A stretch of DNA of 64,000 nt from Sulfurovum indicum (GTDB taxonomy: Bacteria; Campylobacterota; Campylobacteria; Campylobacterales; Sulfurovaceae), in the NCBI RefSeq assembly GCF_014931715.1, contig NZ_CP063164.1, positions 992,001 to 1,056,000 on the forward strand. The letters run 5' to 3'. Position numbers and translations under genes: made by a program. This document shows, in pieces, positions 34,671 through 43,512 of this stretch; the stretch's first letter is position 1, and each line of letters begins with the position of its first letter. The notes under the pieces are model-generated. The model was given only the letters and a program-made list of their open reading frames with translations. It made no database searches and was not told where the DNA came from.

Positions 34671-36020
34671 TTACTTTGTTCCTTTCTGTGTAATGATAAG
34701 TGCTTTGAGAATGTCTACAGCGCTTTTTAGCTGTGCATCATCATAGAGCATCTTTTCTGTGATCAGTGTTTTGTTCTCTTCTGCAGCATTGCTCTTTTCA
34801 TTATTATTTGCTTTTTCTGTTTTGGGTGCTTCTGTATCTATCTTCTCAAGTTCATTCTCAAGATGTTTTTTCAGATCTTTCTCTTTGAGCAGGACAGGAT
34901 CATCGGTATAGTCGATCTTTCCAAGATGTACGATAATATCAGGTGTAACGCCTTTTGCCTGAATGGTACGTCCGCTTGGCAGATAGTAACGGGCGACGGT
35001 GAGTTTGAGAGCTTCATCCTTTCCTATTGGCATAACGACCTGGACCGACCCTTTGCCGAAGGTCTTTTCGCCTACGACCACAGCGCGTTTGAAATCCTGC
35101 AGTGCCCCTGCAACGATCTCACTGGCAGAGGCTGAACCTCCGTTGACCAGTACAATGATAGGTGTGTGGGTATCGGTACCTTTTGGGGTCGCTTTATACT
35201 CGACATTCTCAAAACGGCTTTTCCCTTTTTGACTGACGATCACACCTTCTTCCACGAACATATCGACAAGACCGGTCGCCTGGTCGAGCAATCCTCCGGG
35301 ATTGTTGCGAAGATCCATAATGATCCCTCTGGTATTGTTGTGTTCTGCAATTGCTTTTTTGACACTCTCTACCACTTTCTGGTCGAATGATGTAATATGA
35401 AGATAAAGTATGCCGTCGGCATCCTGGATCGTTTTGTCATAGACTGAATCGATCTTGATGATGTCTCTGGTGATCTTGATACGAAGGGGCTTAGGCTCTT
35501 TTTTACGAACAATGGTCAAGAGGATATCGGTTCCCGGTTTGCCGCGCATCAGTTTGACGGCTTCATCAATGTTCATACCTATGGTCGCTTTGTCATCGAT
35601 CTTTAGAATGATGTCACCGGCTTTGACCCCTGCTTTCATGGCTGGAGTGCCTTCGAGCGGAGCGATGACCGTAAGGGCACCGTCTTTCATACCTACAGAG
35701 ATACCGAGTCCTCCGAACTCTCCTTTGGTCTGTACGGTGAGTTCTTTATAGGATTTTCTGTCCATGTAGTTGGAGTGAGCATCGAGATTGGTCATCAGCC
35801 CTTTAAGCGCCTTGTCAACGAGTGTAGAGGTGTTGACCTCGTCAACATACTCTTTTTCGATCACATTGAGGATCTGGGTAAACTTGATATAGGCTTCGAG
35901 TTTCTCTTTGGCTGTTGACTCTTTGGTCTCCTGTGCCTGTGCAAAAGAACCGAAAAGATAAGCAGCTGTCAAGGTTGATACCAGACCGGCAAAAATGATT
36001 TTTTTACTTTTTTTGATCAT
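34671..36020 (-). CDS. ctpA: C-terminal processing peptidase, S41 family
   Basis: A 449-residue periplasmic serine protease. A signal peptide (IIFAGLVSTLTAAYLFGSFA) is followed by a PDZ domain (about 100-180, EGTPAMKAGVKAGDIILKID) and the S41 core, with catalytic Ser in GGSASASEIVAGAL and Lys in GEKTFGKGSVQ. RTIQAKGVTPDI is typical. The C-terminal 80 residues are charged. It is divergent from clpB across a 299-bp gap. Confidence 0.94.
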   Translation of the reverse strand: MIKKSKKIIFAGLVSTLTAAYLFGSFAQAQETKESTAKEKLEAYIKFTQILNVIEKEYVDEVNTSTLVDKALKGLMTNLDAHSNYMDRKSYKELTVQTKGEFGGLGISVGMKDGALTVIAPLEGTPAMKAGVKAGDIILKIDDKATIGMNIDEAVKLMRGKPGTDILLTIVRKKEPKPLRIKITRDIIKIDSVYDKTIQDADGILYLHITSFDQKVVESVKKAIAEHNNTRGIIMDLRNNPGGLLDQATGLVDMFVEEGVIVSQKGKSRFENVEYKATPKGTDTHTPIIVLVNGGSASASEIVAGALQDFKRAVVVGEKTFGKGSVQVVMPIGKDEALKLTVARYYLPSGRTIQAKGVTPDIIVHLGKIDYTDDPVLLKEKDLKKHLENELEKIDTEAPKTEKANNNEKSNAAEENKTLITEKMLYDDAQLKSAVDILKALIITQKGTK

Positions 36021-36257
36021 AAGATGATATGCTCCGTAAATTAGTTTGTTATTTTATAGAAATCTCACTAAGAGGTTGCTGTTTTATAACTATAGTAATC
36101 TATAGTAAATGGTAGTTAAATCGACAACGGGTCAGTGCAGTAAACGATGTACGCTTTTTTTATGGATCATCGATAATGAAATATAAATTTTTTTGAAGCG
36201 TGCAGATAGGGCAGATAAACAAGATTCAGGAAAAATTGAATTAAATTTGTTAAGAAA

Positions 36258-36287
36258 CTTGACAAGAAGTGACTAAAGTTGTATAAT
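36258..36287 (+). promoter_or_regulatory. clpB promoter with overlapping HAIR (HspR) operator
   Basis: TTGACA (36259-36264), 17 bp, TATAAT (36282-36287) is a perfect consensus promoter. CTTGACA-N7-ACTAAAG (36258-36278) matches 11 of 14 arm bases of the HAIR consensus CTTGAGT-N7-ACTCAAG with exact spacing and covers the -35. HspR represses clpB through HAIR sites in Helicobacter and Campylobacter relatives, so the same is inferred here. Confidence 0.8.
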
Positions 36288-36319
36288 ATGTAAAATTTAT
36301 TTATAAAAAGGGAGTCGCT

Positions 36320-38893
36320 ATGAGTATTTTAGAAAAGTTGACCAACCAAATGCAAGAGACCATTGAATCGGGGGTTTCACTTGCATTGCATAATAAAAAC
36401 CAGGAAGTAGAACCGATTCATCTTATCTGGGCATTGTTAACCAACAGTAACTCTATTTTACATCAAGCCCTCAACAAAATGAATGTCGACAAGGCAGCTA
36501 TAGAGCTTGAAGCCAAGAGTCTGGCAGGTAAACTGCCTGCAGTTTCAACTGTAACAAAAGAGAATATTAAGCTTGGGCAGAACCTGGTGCGTTCTTTGCA
36601 GAATGCCGAAGGGGTTATGACAGCAAACGGTGACCAGTACCTGGCCGTCGATACCTGGCTTGTCGCCAACACCAATGAGAGTTTTATACGGGATGTACTT
36701 GGCAAATATGTTGATATATCCGAGTTCAGGAAGACATTGGAGTCGATCCGCGGCGGCAAGCAGATCGATTCGCAGTCTGCAGATGAAACGCTTGAAGCAT
36801 TGGCACAGTACGGGATAGATCTGAACCAGAAAGCAATTGACGGTGAGCTTGATCCGGTCATTGGGCGCGATGAAGAGGTACAGCGGGTGATGCAGATCCT
36901 GATCCGAAAGACCAAAAACAACCCGATCCTTATCGGGGAGCCTGGTACCGGTAAAACAGCCATTGTGGAAGGGTTGGCACAGCGTATCGTCAATAAGGAG
37001 GTACCGCTCAGTTTACAGAATATGAGGGTGATCTCTTTGGATATGAGTCGACTGATCGCCGGTGCAAAGTACAGAGGAGAGTTCGAGGACAGGCTTAAAG
37101 CAGTTGTTGACGAAGTCAAGGAAGCAGCGAATATCATCCTCTTTATTGATGAGATACATACCATTGTCGGAGCAGGTGCGAGCGAAGGAAGTATGGATGC
37201 TGCCAATATTCTGAAACCGGCATTGGCTCGCGGGGAGCTTCATACCATAGGTGCGACTACACTCAAAGAGTACAGAAAGTATTTTGAGAAAGATGCCGCA
37301 CTTCAAAGACGTTTCCAGCCTGTCAAAGTTGATGAGCCGAGTATCAATGAGGCATTACAGATACTCAGAGGGATCAAGGACAGACTTGAGACCCACCATA
37401 ATGTTGTTATCACCGATGGTGCACTGGTGGCGGCAGCCAAGCTTTCAGATCGTTACATTACCGACAGGTTCCTGCCGGACAAAGCGATCGATCTTATAGA
37501 TGAGGCAGCGGCAGAGCTGAAGATGCAGATCGAGAGTGAGCCGACCGAACTTGCGAAGATCAAACGTGAGATCTCTACCCTCCAGGTAGAAAAAGAGGCG
37601 CTCAAAATGGAAGAGAGCGGGAAGAACGCCGCTCGTCTTGAGGAGATCGAAAAAGAGCTTGCTGATCTGGAAGAGAGACGTGTAGGACTGCAGAACCAGT
37701 TTGAGAATGAAAAAGCGGTCTTCAATGAGATTGCCGAGGCTAAAAGCAAGATAGAGTCGCTCAAGCATCAGGCAGAGACTGTAAAACGTGAAGGTGATTT
37801 CAACAAAGCGGCAGAGATCGAGTATGGTCAGATCCCACAGGAGCAGAAGAGACTCCAAGCACTTGAAGAGAAGTGGTCTGCCATGATGAAAGAGGGGACA
37901 CTCCTCAAGAACTCGGTCGATGAAGAGATGATCGCAAGTATCATAAGCAGATGGACAGGTATTCCGGTCAACAAGATGCTGCAGAGTGAAAAAGACAAGA
38001 TCCTGCATATCGAAGATGTACTCAAAGAGGAAGTCGTAGGTCAGGAAGAGGCGCTTAAAGCAGTTGCACGTGCGATCAAGCGTAACAAAGCCGGCCTTAG
38101 CGATGTGAACAGACCGATCGGCAGCTTCATGTTCCTTGGGCCTACCGGTGTCGGTAAGACACAGGTGGCCAAGACATTGGCAAAGTTCCTCTTTGACTCT
38201 GAGAGATCACTTATCCGTATTGATATGAGTGAATACATGGAGAAACACGCTGCCAGCAGACTTGTTGGTGCACCTCCGGGATATGTCGGGTACGAAGAGG
38301 GCGGTCAGCTTACCGAAGCTGTCAGAAGAAAGCCTTACTCTGTCGTTCTTTTCGATGAGATAGAGAAGGCACATCCTGATGTCTTCAATACCCTTCTGCA
38401 GGTGCTTGACGATGGACGTCTGACAGACAACAAAGGGGTCACTGTAGACTTTAAGAACACCATTATTATTATGACGTCGAACATTGCGTCAGACAAGATC
38501 ATGGAGTTCAAAGACCCTGAAGATAGAAGAAAAGCGGTCAATGACGAGTTGAAACTCCATTTCAAGCCGGAGTTCCTCAACCGTCTGGATGACATTGTGA
38601 TCTTCAATCCGCTTGACCTGGATGCTATTACAAACATCGTGGATATTCTCTTCAAGGGTATCCAGAAGAAACTGGCTGAGCGTGATATCAAGATCACACT
38701 CACACCGGCTGCCAAAAAATATATTGCAGAAGCAGGGTTTGACCCTGTCTATGGTGCCCGACCGCTTAAGAGAGCACTCTATGAAGTGGTTGAGGACAGA
38801 CTTGCCGAACTTATCCTGGAAGACAGGGTGGTCGAAGGCAGCAGCGTCGAGTTCGACGTACAGAACGGAGAGGTTGTTGTCAACATCTCCTGA
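36320..38893 (+). CDS. clpB: ATP-dependent disaggregase ClpB
   Basis: A 857-residue Hsp100 chaperone. N-terminal Clp_N repeats occupy about 1-140. The first AAA+ module has Walker [14 protein letters not shown] and Walker [10 protein letters not shown]; a coiled-coil M-domain (about 400-525) distinguishes ClpB from ClpA/C. The second module has [12 protein letters not shown] and [11 protein letters not shown], with pore loop YVGYEEGG. There is no ClpP-binding tripeptide loop. It works with DnaK to rescue aggregates. AAAGGGAG precedes the ATG. Confidence 0.97.
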   Translation: MSILEKLTNQMQETIESGVSLALHNKNQEVEPIHLIWALLTNSNSILHQALNKMNVDKAAIELEAKSLAGKLPAVSTVTKENIKLGQNLVRSLQNAEGVMTANGDQYLAVDTWLVANTNESFIRDVLGKYVDISEFRKTLESIRGGKQIDSQSADETLEALAQYGIDLNQKAIDGELDPVIGRDEEVQRVMQILIRKTKNNPILIGEPGTGKTAIVEGLAQRIVNKEVPLSLQNMRVISLDMSRLIAGAKYRGEFEDRLKAVVDEVKEAANIILFIDEIHTIVGAGASEGSMDAANILKPALARGELHTIGATTLKEYRKYFEKDAALQRRFQPVKVDEPSINEALQILRGIKDRLETHHNVVITDGALVAAAKLSDRYITDRFLPDKAIDLIDEAAAELKMQIESEPTELAKIKREISTLQVEKEALKMEESGKNAARLEEIEKELADLEERRVGLQNQFENEKAVFNEIAEAKSKIESLKHQAETVKREGDFNKAAEIEYGQIPQEQKRLQALEEKWSAMMKEGTLLKNSVDEEMIASIISRWTGIPVNKMLQSEKDKILHIEDVLKEEVVGQEEALKAVARAIKRNKAGLSDVNRPIGSFMFLGPTGVGKTQVAKTLAKFLFDSERSLIRIDMSEYMEKHAASRLVGAPPGYVGYEEGGQLTEAVRRKPYSVVLFDEIEKAHPDVFNTLLQVLDDGRLTDNKGVTVDFKNTIIIMTSNIASDKIMEFKDPEDRRKAVNDELKLHFKPEFLNRLDDIVIFNPLDLDAITNIVDILFKGIQKKLAERDIKITLTPAAKKYIAEAGFDPVYGARPLKRALYEVVEDRLAELILEDRVVEGSSVEFDVQNGEVVVNIS

Positions 38894-38899
38894 TCTTTG

Positions 38900-38935
38900 C
38901 AGAGAGAGCACTAGGTTCTCTCTGTTTTCTTCTTT
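38900..38935 (+). terminator. Rho-independent terminator of clpB
   Basis: CAGAGAGA and TCTCTCTG form an 8-bp stem with a 9-base loop, followed by TTTTCTTCTTT. Confidence 0.85.
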
Positions 38936-39103
38936 CCAAAAATCATACCGTATATTTTTTACCTCTCCCTATATGAAAAACATATTTTGTCTGCCTGATA
39001 ATAGTAATATAGATAATTGATCTATTTTTGAACAAAGTCATAATTTTGGATTATAATATACCACTTAATTGTATAAAATTTAATCACATGGCTGTATAAA
39101 TAT

Positions 39104-39145
39104 TTGATTTAAATCAACTTTTTTACTCTCCCATCCTCATAGAAT
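39104..39145 (+). promoter_or_regulatory. Perfect FNR/CRP-family box before the NO reductase operon
   Basis: TTGATTTAAATCAA (39104-39117) is the full FNR palindrome TTGAT-N4-ATCAA. A -10-like TAGAAT lies at 39140-39145. With a start 7 bp later (39152) the box is centred at -41.5, the standard class II activator position. AGGAG precedes the first ATG at 39179. Confidence 0.75.
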
Positions 39146-39178
39146 ACTGAGGTCAAAATTATTTTAGGAGAAGAGACT

Positions 39179-39766
39179 ATGGCAGATTCGATTGATGTGC
39201 TGGCAGCACTCAAACTGATATATACGATCTATGCCCTGGCAGTAATATCCGTTATTGCCTATTTCGGATATCGTATTACACAAAAAGGGGAGGTAAAACC
39301 TGCAAAGAAAGGTATTTTCTGGGCCTATGTGGCATCACTGATCGTTATTGGTACAGGGATGCACTTTTTAACATACAATGTCGTTCCATGGGTACCTATG
39401 GATCTTAACAGAGCCAATATCAAAGCAGAAAAAACGTTTGATATTACCTACAGAGACCACAAGATCATTCCAAATGAAAAACCAATGAAAGTCCCTTGCG
39501 GCAAATATGTGGTTTTTGATGCGCACAGTGATGATCTGACCTACGGATTTGGTATTTTCAGACAGAACAATACTATGGTGGCACAAATGCAGGTGGTACC
39601 GGGAAGCAGAAATGACCTGATGTGGATCTTTCACAAGAACGGTACCTACAGTGTACGTTCTACCGAGTATTCCGGACCCAAGGGAGCACAGATGATCATA
39701 GAAGATGCGATCGTTGTGAGCGGGTGCAAAGAAGATGACAAGTATGCAATGAAAGGAGGTGAGTGA
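39179..39766 (+). CDS. Heme-copper oxidase subunit II-like protein without CuA (NO reductase subunit)
   Basis: A 195-residue protein with two N-terminal helices (about 11-31 and 46-66) and a cupredoxin-like periplasmic domain. It aligns with ba3-type subunit II, but the CuA loop CNEYCGLGHQNM is replaced by STEYSGPKGAQM: Ser161 and Ser165 for the two Cys and Gly169 for the His, with Met172 and an upstream His116 retained. It therefore cannot build a normal CuA centre. Its stop lies 2 bp before the ATG of subunit I. Together with subunit I this fits a nitric oxide reductase-type enzyme rather than an oxidase. Confidence 0.8.
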   Translation: MADSIDVLAALKLIYTIYALAVISVIAYFGYRITQKGEVKPAKKGIFWAYVASLIVIGTGMHFLTYNVVPWVPMDLNRANIKAEKTFDITYRDHKIIPNEKPMKVPCGKYVVFDAHSDDLTYGFGIFRQNNTMVAQMQVVPGSRNDLMWIFHKNGTYSVRSTEYSGPKGAQMIIEDAIVVSGCKEDDKYAMKGGE

Positions 39767-39768
39767 AT

Positions 39769-41409
39769 ATGAGTTTTATGAATACATTGATTGAGGGGCA
39801 TGAAGGCGGACTGAAAGCCGAAAAGATGACCCCTATGCAGAAGATCGCAATGCGATTTGTAGTAATAGGTCTTCTCTATTACGGTTTGGCGGCACTTGAA
39901 GGGATGATCATGCGAGCATATGAGATCAAACCTCTGCCGTTCATTGACGAGACACACTTCTTTTCCATCATGACGGTACACCCTATGGTCGGGATATTCG
40001 GATCTTCATACATGATCGTGTTCGGGGCATTTCTGTTCCTGACACCCTATTTGATGAAGAAGCCGATCTACTCGTTGAAACTTGCGAACCTTTCATGGAT
40101 ATCGATTGCCGCAGGAACGCTTATTATGTGGACAGCAGGATTTTTGTTTTCCTATGCACCGCTCTACACACTCTACTGGCCGCTGCCGGCAGATATGTCA
40201 CAGTTCAAGGCGATCGGCGGTATTGTCTATATTGTCGGTGTTGTAGGGATCATGGTCGGTACATTTGCATATACGTACAATATTTTCAAAACGATCGTCT
40301 ATACGCCAAAAGGCTGGGAAAAACAACCTGCTATGGCGTTGATGAAGTCTGCTCTGGGTATTACAGGATTGACGAACTTCTTTAAACGCAAAAAAGAGGA
40401 ACATCTTGTTCCTCTGCCTATTGCTGCGATCTCAAGAGGAACGATCGATGTCGGTCTGAATGCAGTAGTGATCTCAACAGCCGGCGTACTGATACTGATC
40501 TATCTTGTTGGTAACGGACTGTTTGGGATGGACCTGAAAGATACCTGGGTAGATGCACTGCTGTACAAGAATATCTTCTGGTGGGGACTTGACCTGGTAG
40601 CTGACGGACTGGTACTTGTTTTTGTCGCCGGTACGTGGTATCTGCTTGCGATGCTTATCTCCGGTAAAGAGCTCTTTATGCAGAACATTGCCCGTGCAGC
40701 ACTCTTTTTGGAGATGGTTGTATCCTGGACAGTATGGTCGCACCACCTGATGTCAGACCAGGGTCAGTCAAATTTCCTGAAAGTCTTTTCCGGTGAGATG
40801 GTTACAGCATTCGAGCTGATCACACAGGGGCTTGCTGTCTATATCACACTTGTGACGCTTTATCGTGCAAAACCGCTTAAGATGACGAACGAACTCAAGT
40901 TCCTTCTTGGTGGTCTTTTAGGCTTTATGCTTGCTGTACCGGCCGGTATCATTCAGGCGGATCTTGGTATGAACAGGATACTTCACAATACACAATGGAT
41001 CATTGGTAACCATGTACATGTGGCGATCCTTGTAGGTCTTACTATGACACTTTATTCGGCGATCTATGTACTCTTTCCGATCTTGACGAACGGGGTAAAG
41101 CTCTATTCGCAAAAGCTTGCCAATGCACACTTTTGGCTGCATCTTGTCGGTGGTATCGGTATGGGTGCCTTTATGGGTATGGCAGGAATAGACGGGATGT
41201 TGAGACGTACGATCTACTATAACGGTGAGTACAACACCTATATGATCCTTGCCGGGATATGTGGCCTTATGATGTTCGTAGCGTTCCTGCTCTTCCTGTA
41301 CAATATTATCATGAGTGTGGGGATCAAGGGACTGCTTGGTATCTATCAGCCGGCGAAGATCGATACGCACGAGTGTCTTCTTGAAGAGACAAAGAAGGAG
41401 GAAGCATAA
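39769..41409 (+). CDS. Divergent heme-copper catalytic subunit, gNOR-like nitric oxide reductase
   Basis: The protein has 546 residues from the ATG at 39769, 8 bp after AGGAGGT; the GTG at 39763 is too close to the ribosome site. About 12-14 membrane helices are predicted. Heme ligands: His71 (TVHPMVG) and the helix X pair His415/His417 (IIGNHVHV). Helix VII keeps the two CuB histidines, His325/His326 (WSHHLM). In helix VI the oxidase HPxVY is replaced by WWGLDLVAD: no His, no cross-linking Tyr, but Asp275. A two-His one-Asp metal site is what is described for the gNOR branch found in Campylobacterota, so NO reduction to N2O is the best guess. Oxidase activity cannot be excluded by sequence. 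Confidence 0.8.
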   Translation: MSFMNTLIEGHEGGLKAEKMTPMQKIAMRFVVIGLLYYGLAALEGMIMRAYEIKPLPFIDETHFFSIMTVHPMVGIFGSSYMIVFGAFLFLTPYLMKKPIYSLKLANLSWISIAAGTLIMWTAGFLFSYAPLYTLYWPLPADMSQFKAIGGIVYIVGVVGIMVGTFAYTYNIFKTIVYTPKGWEKQPAMALMKSALGITGLTNFFKRKKEEHLVPLPIAAISRGTIDVGLNAVVISTAGVLILIYLVGNGLFGMDLKDTWVDALLYKNIFWWGLDLVADGLVLVFVAGTWYLLAMLISGKELFMQNIARAALFLEMVVSWTVWSHHLMSDQGQSNFLKVFSGEMVTAFELITQGLAVYITLVTLYRAKPLKMTNELKFLLGGLLGFMLAVPAGIIQADLGMNRILHNTQWIIGNHVHVAILVGLTMTLYSAIYVLFPILTNGVKLYSQKLANAHFWLHLVGGIGMGAFMGMAGIDGMLRRTIYYNGEYNTYMILAGICGLMMFVAFLLFLYNIIMSVGIKGLLGIYQPAKIDTHECLLEETKKEEA

Positions 41410-41564
41410 TGAAATATATTTCGATAGTATTGATACTGATAGCCGTAGCGCTGGCAGCACTTTTCCTGATCAAGGAGAGTGATGCTCTGCTTTTGACAGC
41501 CATCGTGGCTGTTATCGCAGGATTCTGGATCGCAGTTTTCCAGATTCCAAAAGAGAAGGAGTGA
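41409..41564 (+). CDS. Small membrane protein (51 aa) of the NO reductase operon
   Basis: The ATG overlaps the subunit I stop (TAATG). The product MKYISIVLILIAVALAALFL, then IKESDALLLTAIVAVIAGFW and IAVFQIPKEKE, makes two hydrophobic helices with a short polar turn. The tight coupling and the size suggest a third subunit or assembly factor, comparable in kind to small subunits of other heme-copper enzymes. No family is recognised. Confidence 0.75.
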   Translation: MKYISIVLILIAVALAALFLIKESDALLLTAIVAVIAGFWIAVFQIPKEKE

Positions 41565-41577
41565 TCTTCTTAAAAAG

Positions 41578-41599
41578 GAGAAGAGCGCTTGTTCTTCTC
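41578..41599 (+). terminator. Hairpin after the NO reductase operon
   Basis: GAGAAGA and TCTTCTC form a 7-bp stem with an 8-base loop 13 bp after the stop codon. No long U-tract follows. Confidence 0.5.
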
Positions 41600-41670
41600 T
41601 TGCTGCGACTCCTCTGTTTATTTCTCGGACCGAAGATAAAAGTTCAGCTTTTATGGATCATTTACCGTAT

Positions 41671-42537
41671 CTACTGACGGTCATTTTTCTCAATCCCTCT
41701 GAGTATTTTATAGTAGTAACCCAGACCAATGAACATGAATGTAGTACCGATTATCAGATAAAAAGCAGCCAGCATCTGGGTATAATCATCAAGTGTGATT
41801 TTAAAAACAACCATCAAAGTCTCTATTGAGAGCGCGATCACGATCGAGATCAGGAATTTCCCCAGTACTTTATACTGTTTGTCTTCAGGCTGCTGAAATG
41901 ACTGGAAGAGTACTTCATGTTCAAATATCTGTTTTGAGAGGTCAAATATGGCAAGTCCCAATGTGATTGAGATAATGGATTTGAAGATATCCTGCAAAAA
42001 GTCAGTGCTGGCTGAACCAAATATGATAGCAATAAATACATATCCTCCATAGATGATCAGCATGATGGATACGATTGACAAAAATATCGACCCGACTGAA
42101 TAGACTACCTTCTTATAGTGTTCATGAAGCGTGTTATGCTCTATCATTCGCAGGTGCTCCAGCAGCAGGAGTAGATCGATATCAAAGACCCTGTATCTGT
42201 CATTGTCAGCTGCAACTACAGATATGCTGGCTTTTCCTGTGCGGTAATGAATATATGGATTGGACACATATACGCCTTTATCATCAAGTCTCAGACTTCT
42301 AAAATAGTGACTCTTGTCACTGCCTAATCCTTCGGTGTCTTTACCTCTGTGACATACGGTAGGAGTCGTCTGCATGTATTTTTGGTCCACTTCATACATA
42401 AGTTGTATGAAGTGGTATTGTTTCAGTGTCTTCCCTGCCGAACCTATATAGTCGACAGGCAGGCTCTCAACCACAGAGTGTATATATTTTTCTATGGATA
42501 TTTTATTGATTTTGTAAATATTTACGATCTCTTTCAT
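41671..42537 (-). CDS. Membrane protein with an N-terminal Cache-like region, unknown
   Basis: A 288-residue protein. The first 150 residues are soluble and include a stretch like a PDC/Cache sensor strand set (SLRLDDKGVYVSNPYIHYRT), lacking a preceding signal helix. Four hydrophobic helices fill the last 140 residues (SVGSIFLSIVSIMLIIYGGY, FLISIVIALSIETLMVVFKI, LAAFYLIIGTTFMFIGLGYY). No kinase or methyl-acceptor domain follows. It stands alone. Function unknown. Confidence 0.65.
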   Translation of the reverse strand: MKEIVNIYKINKISIEKYIHSVVESLPVDYIGSAGKTLKQYHFIQLMYEVDQKYMQTTPTVCHRGKDTEGLGSDKSHYFRSLRLDDKGVYVSNPYIHYRTGKASISVVAADNDRYRVFDIDLLLLLEHLRMIEHNTLHEHYKKVVYSVGSIFLSIVSIMLIIYGGYVFIAIIFGSASTDFLQDIFKSIISITLGLAIFDLSKQIFEHEVLFQSFQQPEDKQYKVLGKFLISIVIALSIETLMVVFKITLDDYTQMLAAFYLIIGTTFMFIGLGYYYKILRGIEKNDRQ

Positions 42538-42666
42538 GGCTGATACCTATCCTTCAATAGTTTTATGTTTTTTCTCCGGTTTGTGTACGTTAAACACTTC
42601 GCAGATGCTCAGGTTGCCTGATCACAGCAGAGTGCCATTCTGCATCACTGTCCGTATGCTGTGGTC

Positions 42667-43512
42667 TCAGTATGCTCCAAAGAGCAGTTGCAGCTTATCA
42701 ATGTCGTGGGATAGGCTGTAAAGTGCTCTTGTATCATCTCCCCGGAGATTTTCTTCAAAGGTGCTCTGCATGGTTTGATAGAAAATACCGATGGGGACAG
42801 GGGCATTCTCCAGAGCCTTCTGCATTGCAGAGAGCAGGTTGCTGCTGTCATGGGAGTCTTCTATTTCAGCAGTATTCTCTTTGAACCATTTGTAGGTATT
42901 TACCTTGTTGAACACCACGCAGGGCTGGAAGACATCGACCAATGCATATCCTTTGTGTAGAAATGCCTCTTTGAGTACGCTCTTGGCATGGGTGTAGTTC
43001 CCTATATTGACACGCGATACGAAACCTGCCTTCAGTGCAAGAGCGACCGAAACAGGGTTGAAGGGTTCGTTGTTGACACCTTTGACCTGTACGGGAGTTT
43101 TGAATCCTTTTTGGCTTGTGGGAGATGCCTGTCCTTTGGTAAGACCATATACCATATTGTTATGTACGATATGGACAATATCGGGATTTCGCCTGATGGT
43201 ATGCAGAAAGTGGTTGCCTCCCTCACCGTACATATCTCCGTCTCCTCCCTCGGCAATGACGGTGAGTGCCGGGTTTGACAGCTTCAGTGCCGCAGATACG
43301 GGAAGAGCACGTCCATGCAGACCGCAAAACATATGTGTACCGATGTAGTAGGGTGTTTTGGCGGCCTGGCCGATACCTGAAACGATCACCGTGTTCTTTG
43401 GATCGAGTTCAAGTTCCGTCAGTACCTCTTTAAGAAGCTTCAATATTGCAAAATTGCCGCACCCGGGACACCATGCATTGTCTATATCTGTTCTGTCAAG
43501 CGGATGTTTCAT
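42667..43512 (-). CDS. 2-oxoacid:ferredoxin oxidoreductase, beta subunit
   Basis: A 281-residue TPP-binding subunit. WCPGCGNFAILK starts the TPP/4Fe-4S region, the TPP motif is GGDGDMYGEGGNHFLH...NNMVYGLTKGQ, and further Cys at HMFCGLHG and FQPCVVFN can complete a 4Fe-4S site. It decarboxylates a 2-oxoacid (2-oxoglutarate or pyruvate) with CoA and ferredoxin. It overlaps the alpha gene by 4 bp. Confidence 0.9.
   Translation of the reverse strand: MKHPLDRTDIDNAWCPGCGNFAILKLLKEVLTELELDPKNTVIVSGIGQAAKTPYYIGTHMFCGLHGRALPVSAALKLSNPALTVIAEGGDGDMYGEGGNHFLHTIRRNPDIVHIVHNNMVYGLTKGQASPTSQKGFKTPVQVKGVNNEPFNPVSVALALKAGFVSRVNIGNYTHAKSVLKEAFLHKGYALVDVFQPCVVFNKVNTYKWFKENTAEIEDSHDSSNLLSAMQKALENAPVPIGIFYQTMQSTFEENLRGDDTRALYSLSHDIDKLQLLFGAY

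Noticed and set aside
41671-42537. Cache-like protein as a chemoreceptor or kinase
   Set aside because: No methyl-accepting, kinase or GGDEF domain follows the membrane helices.
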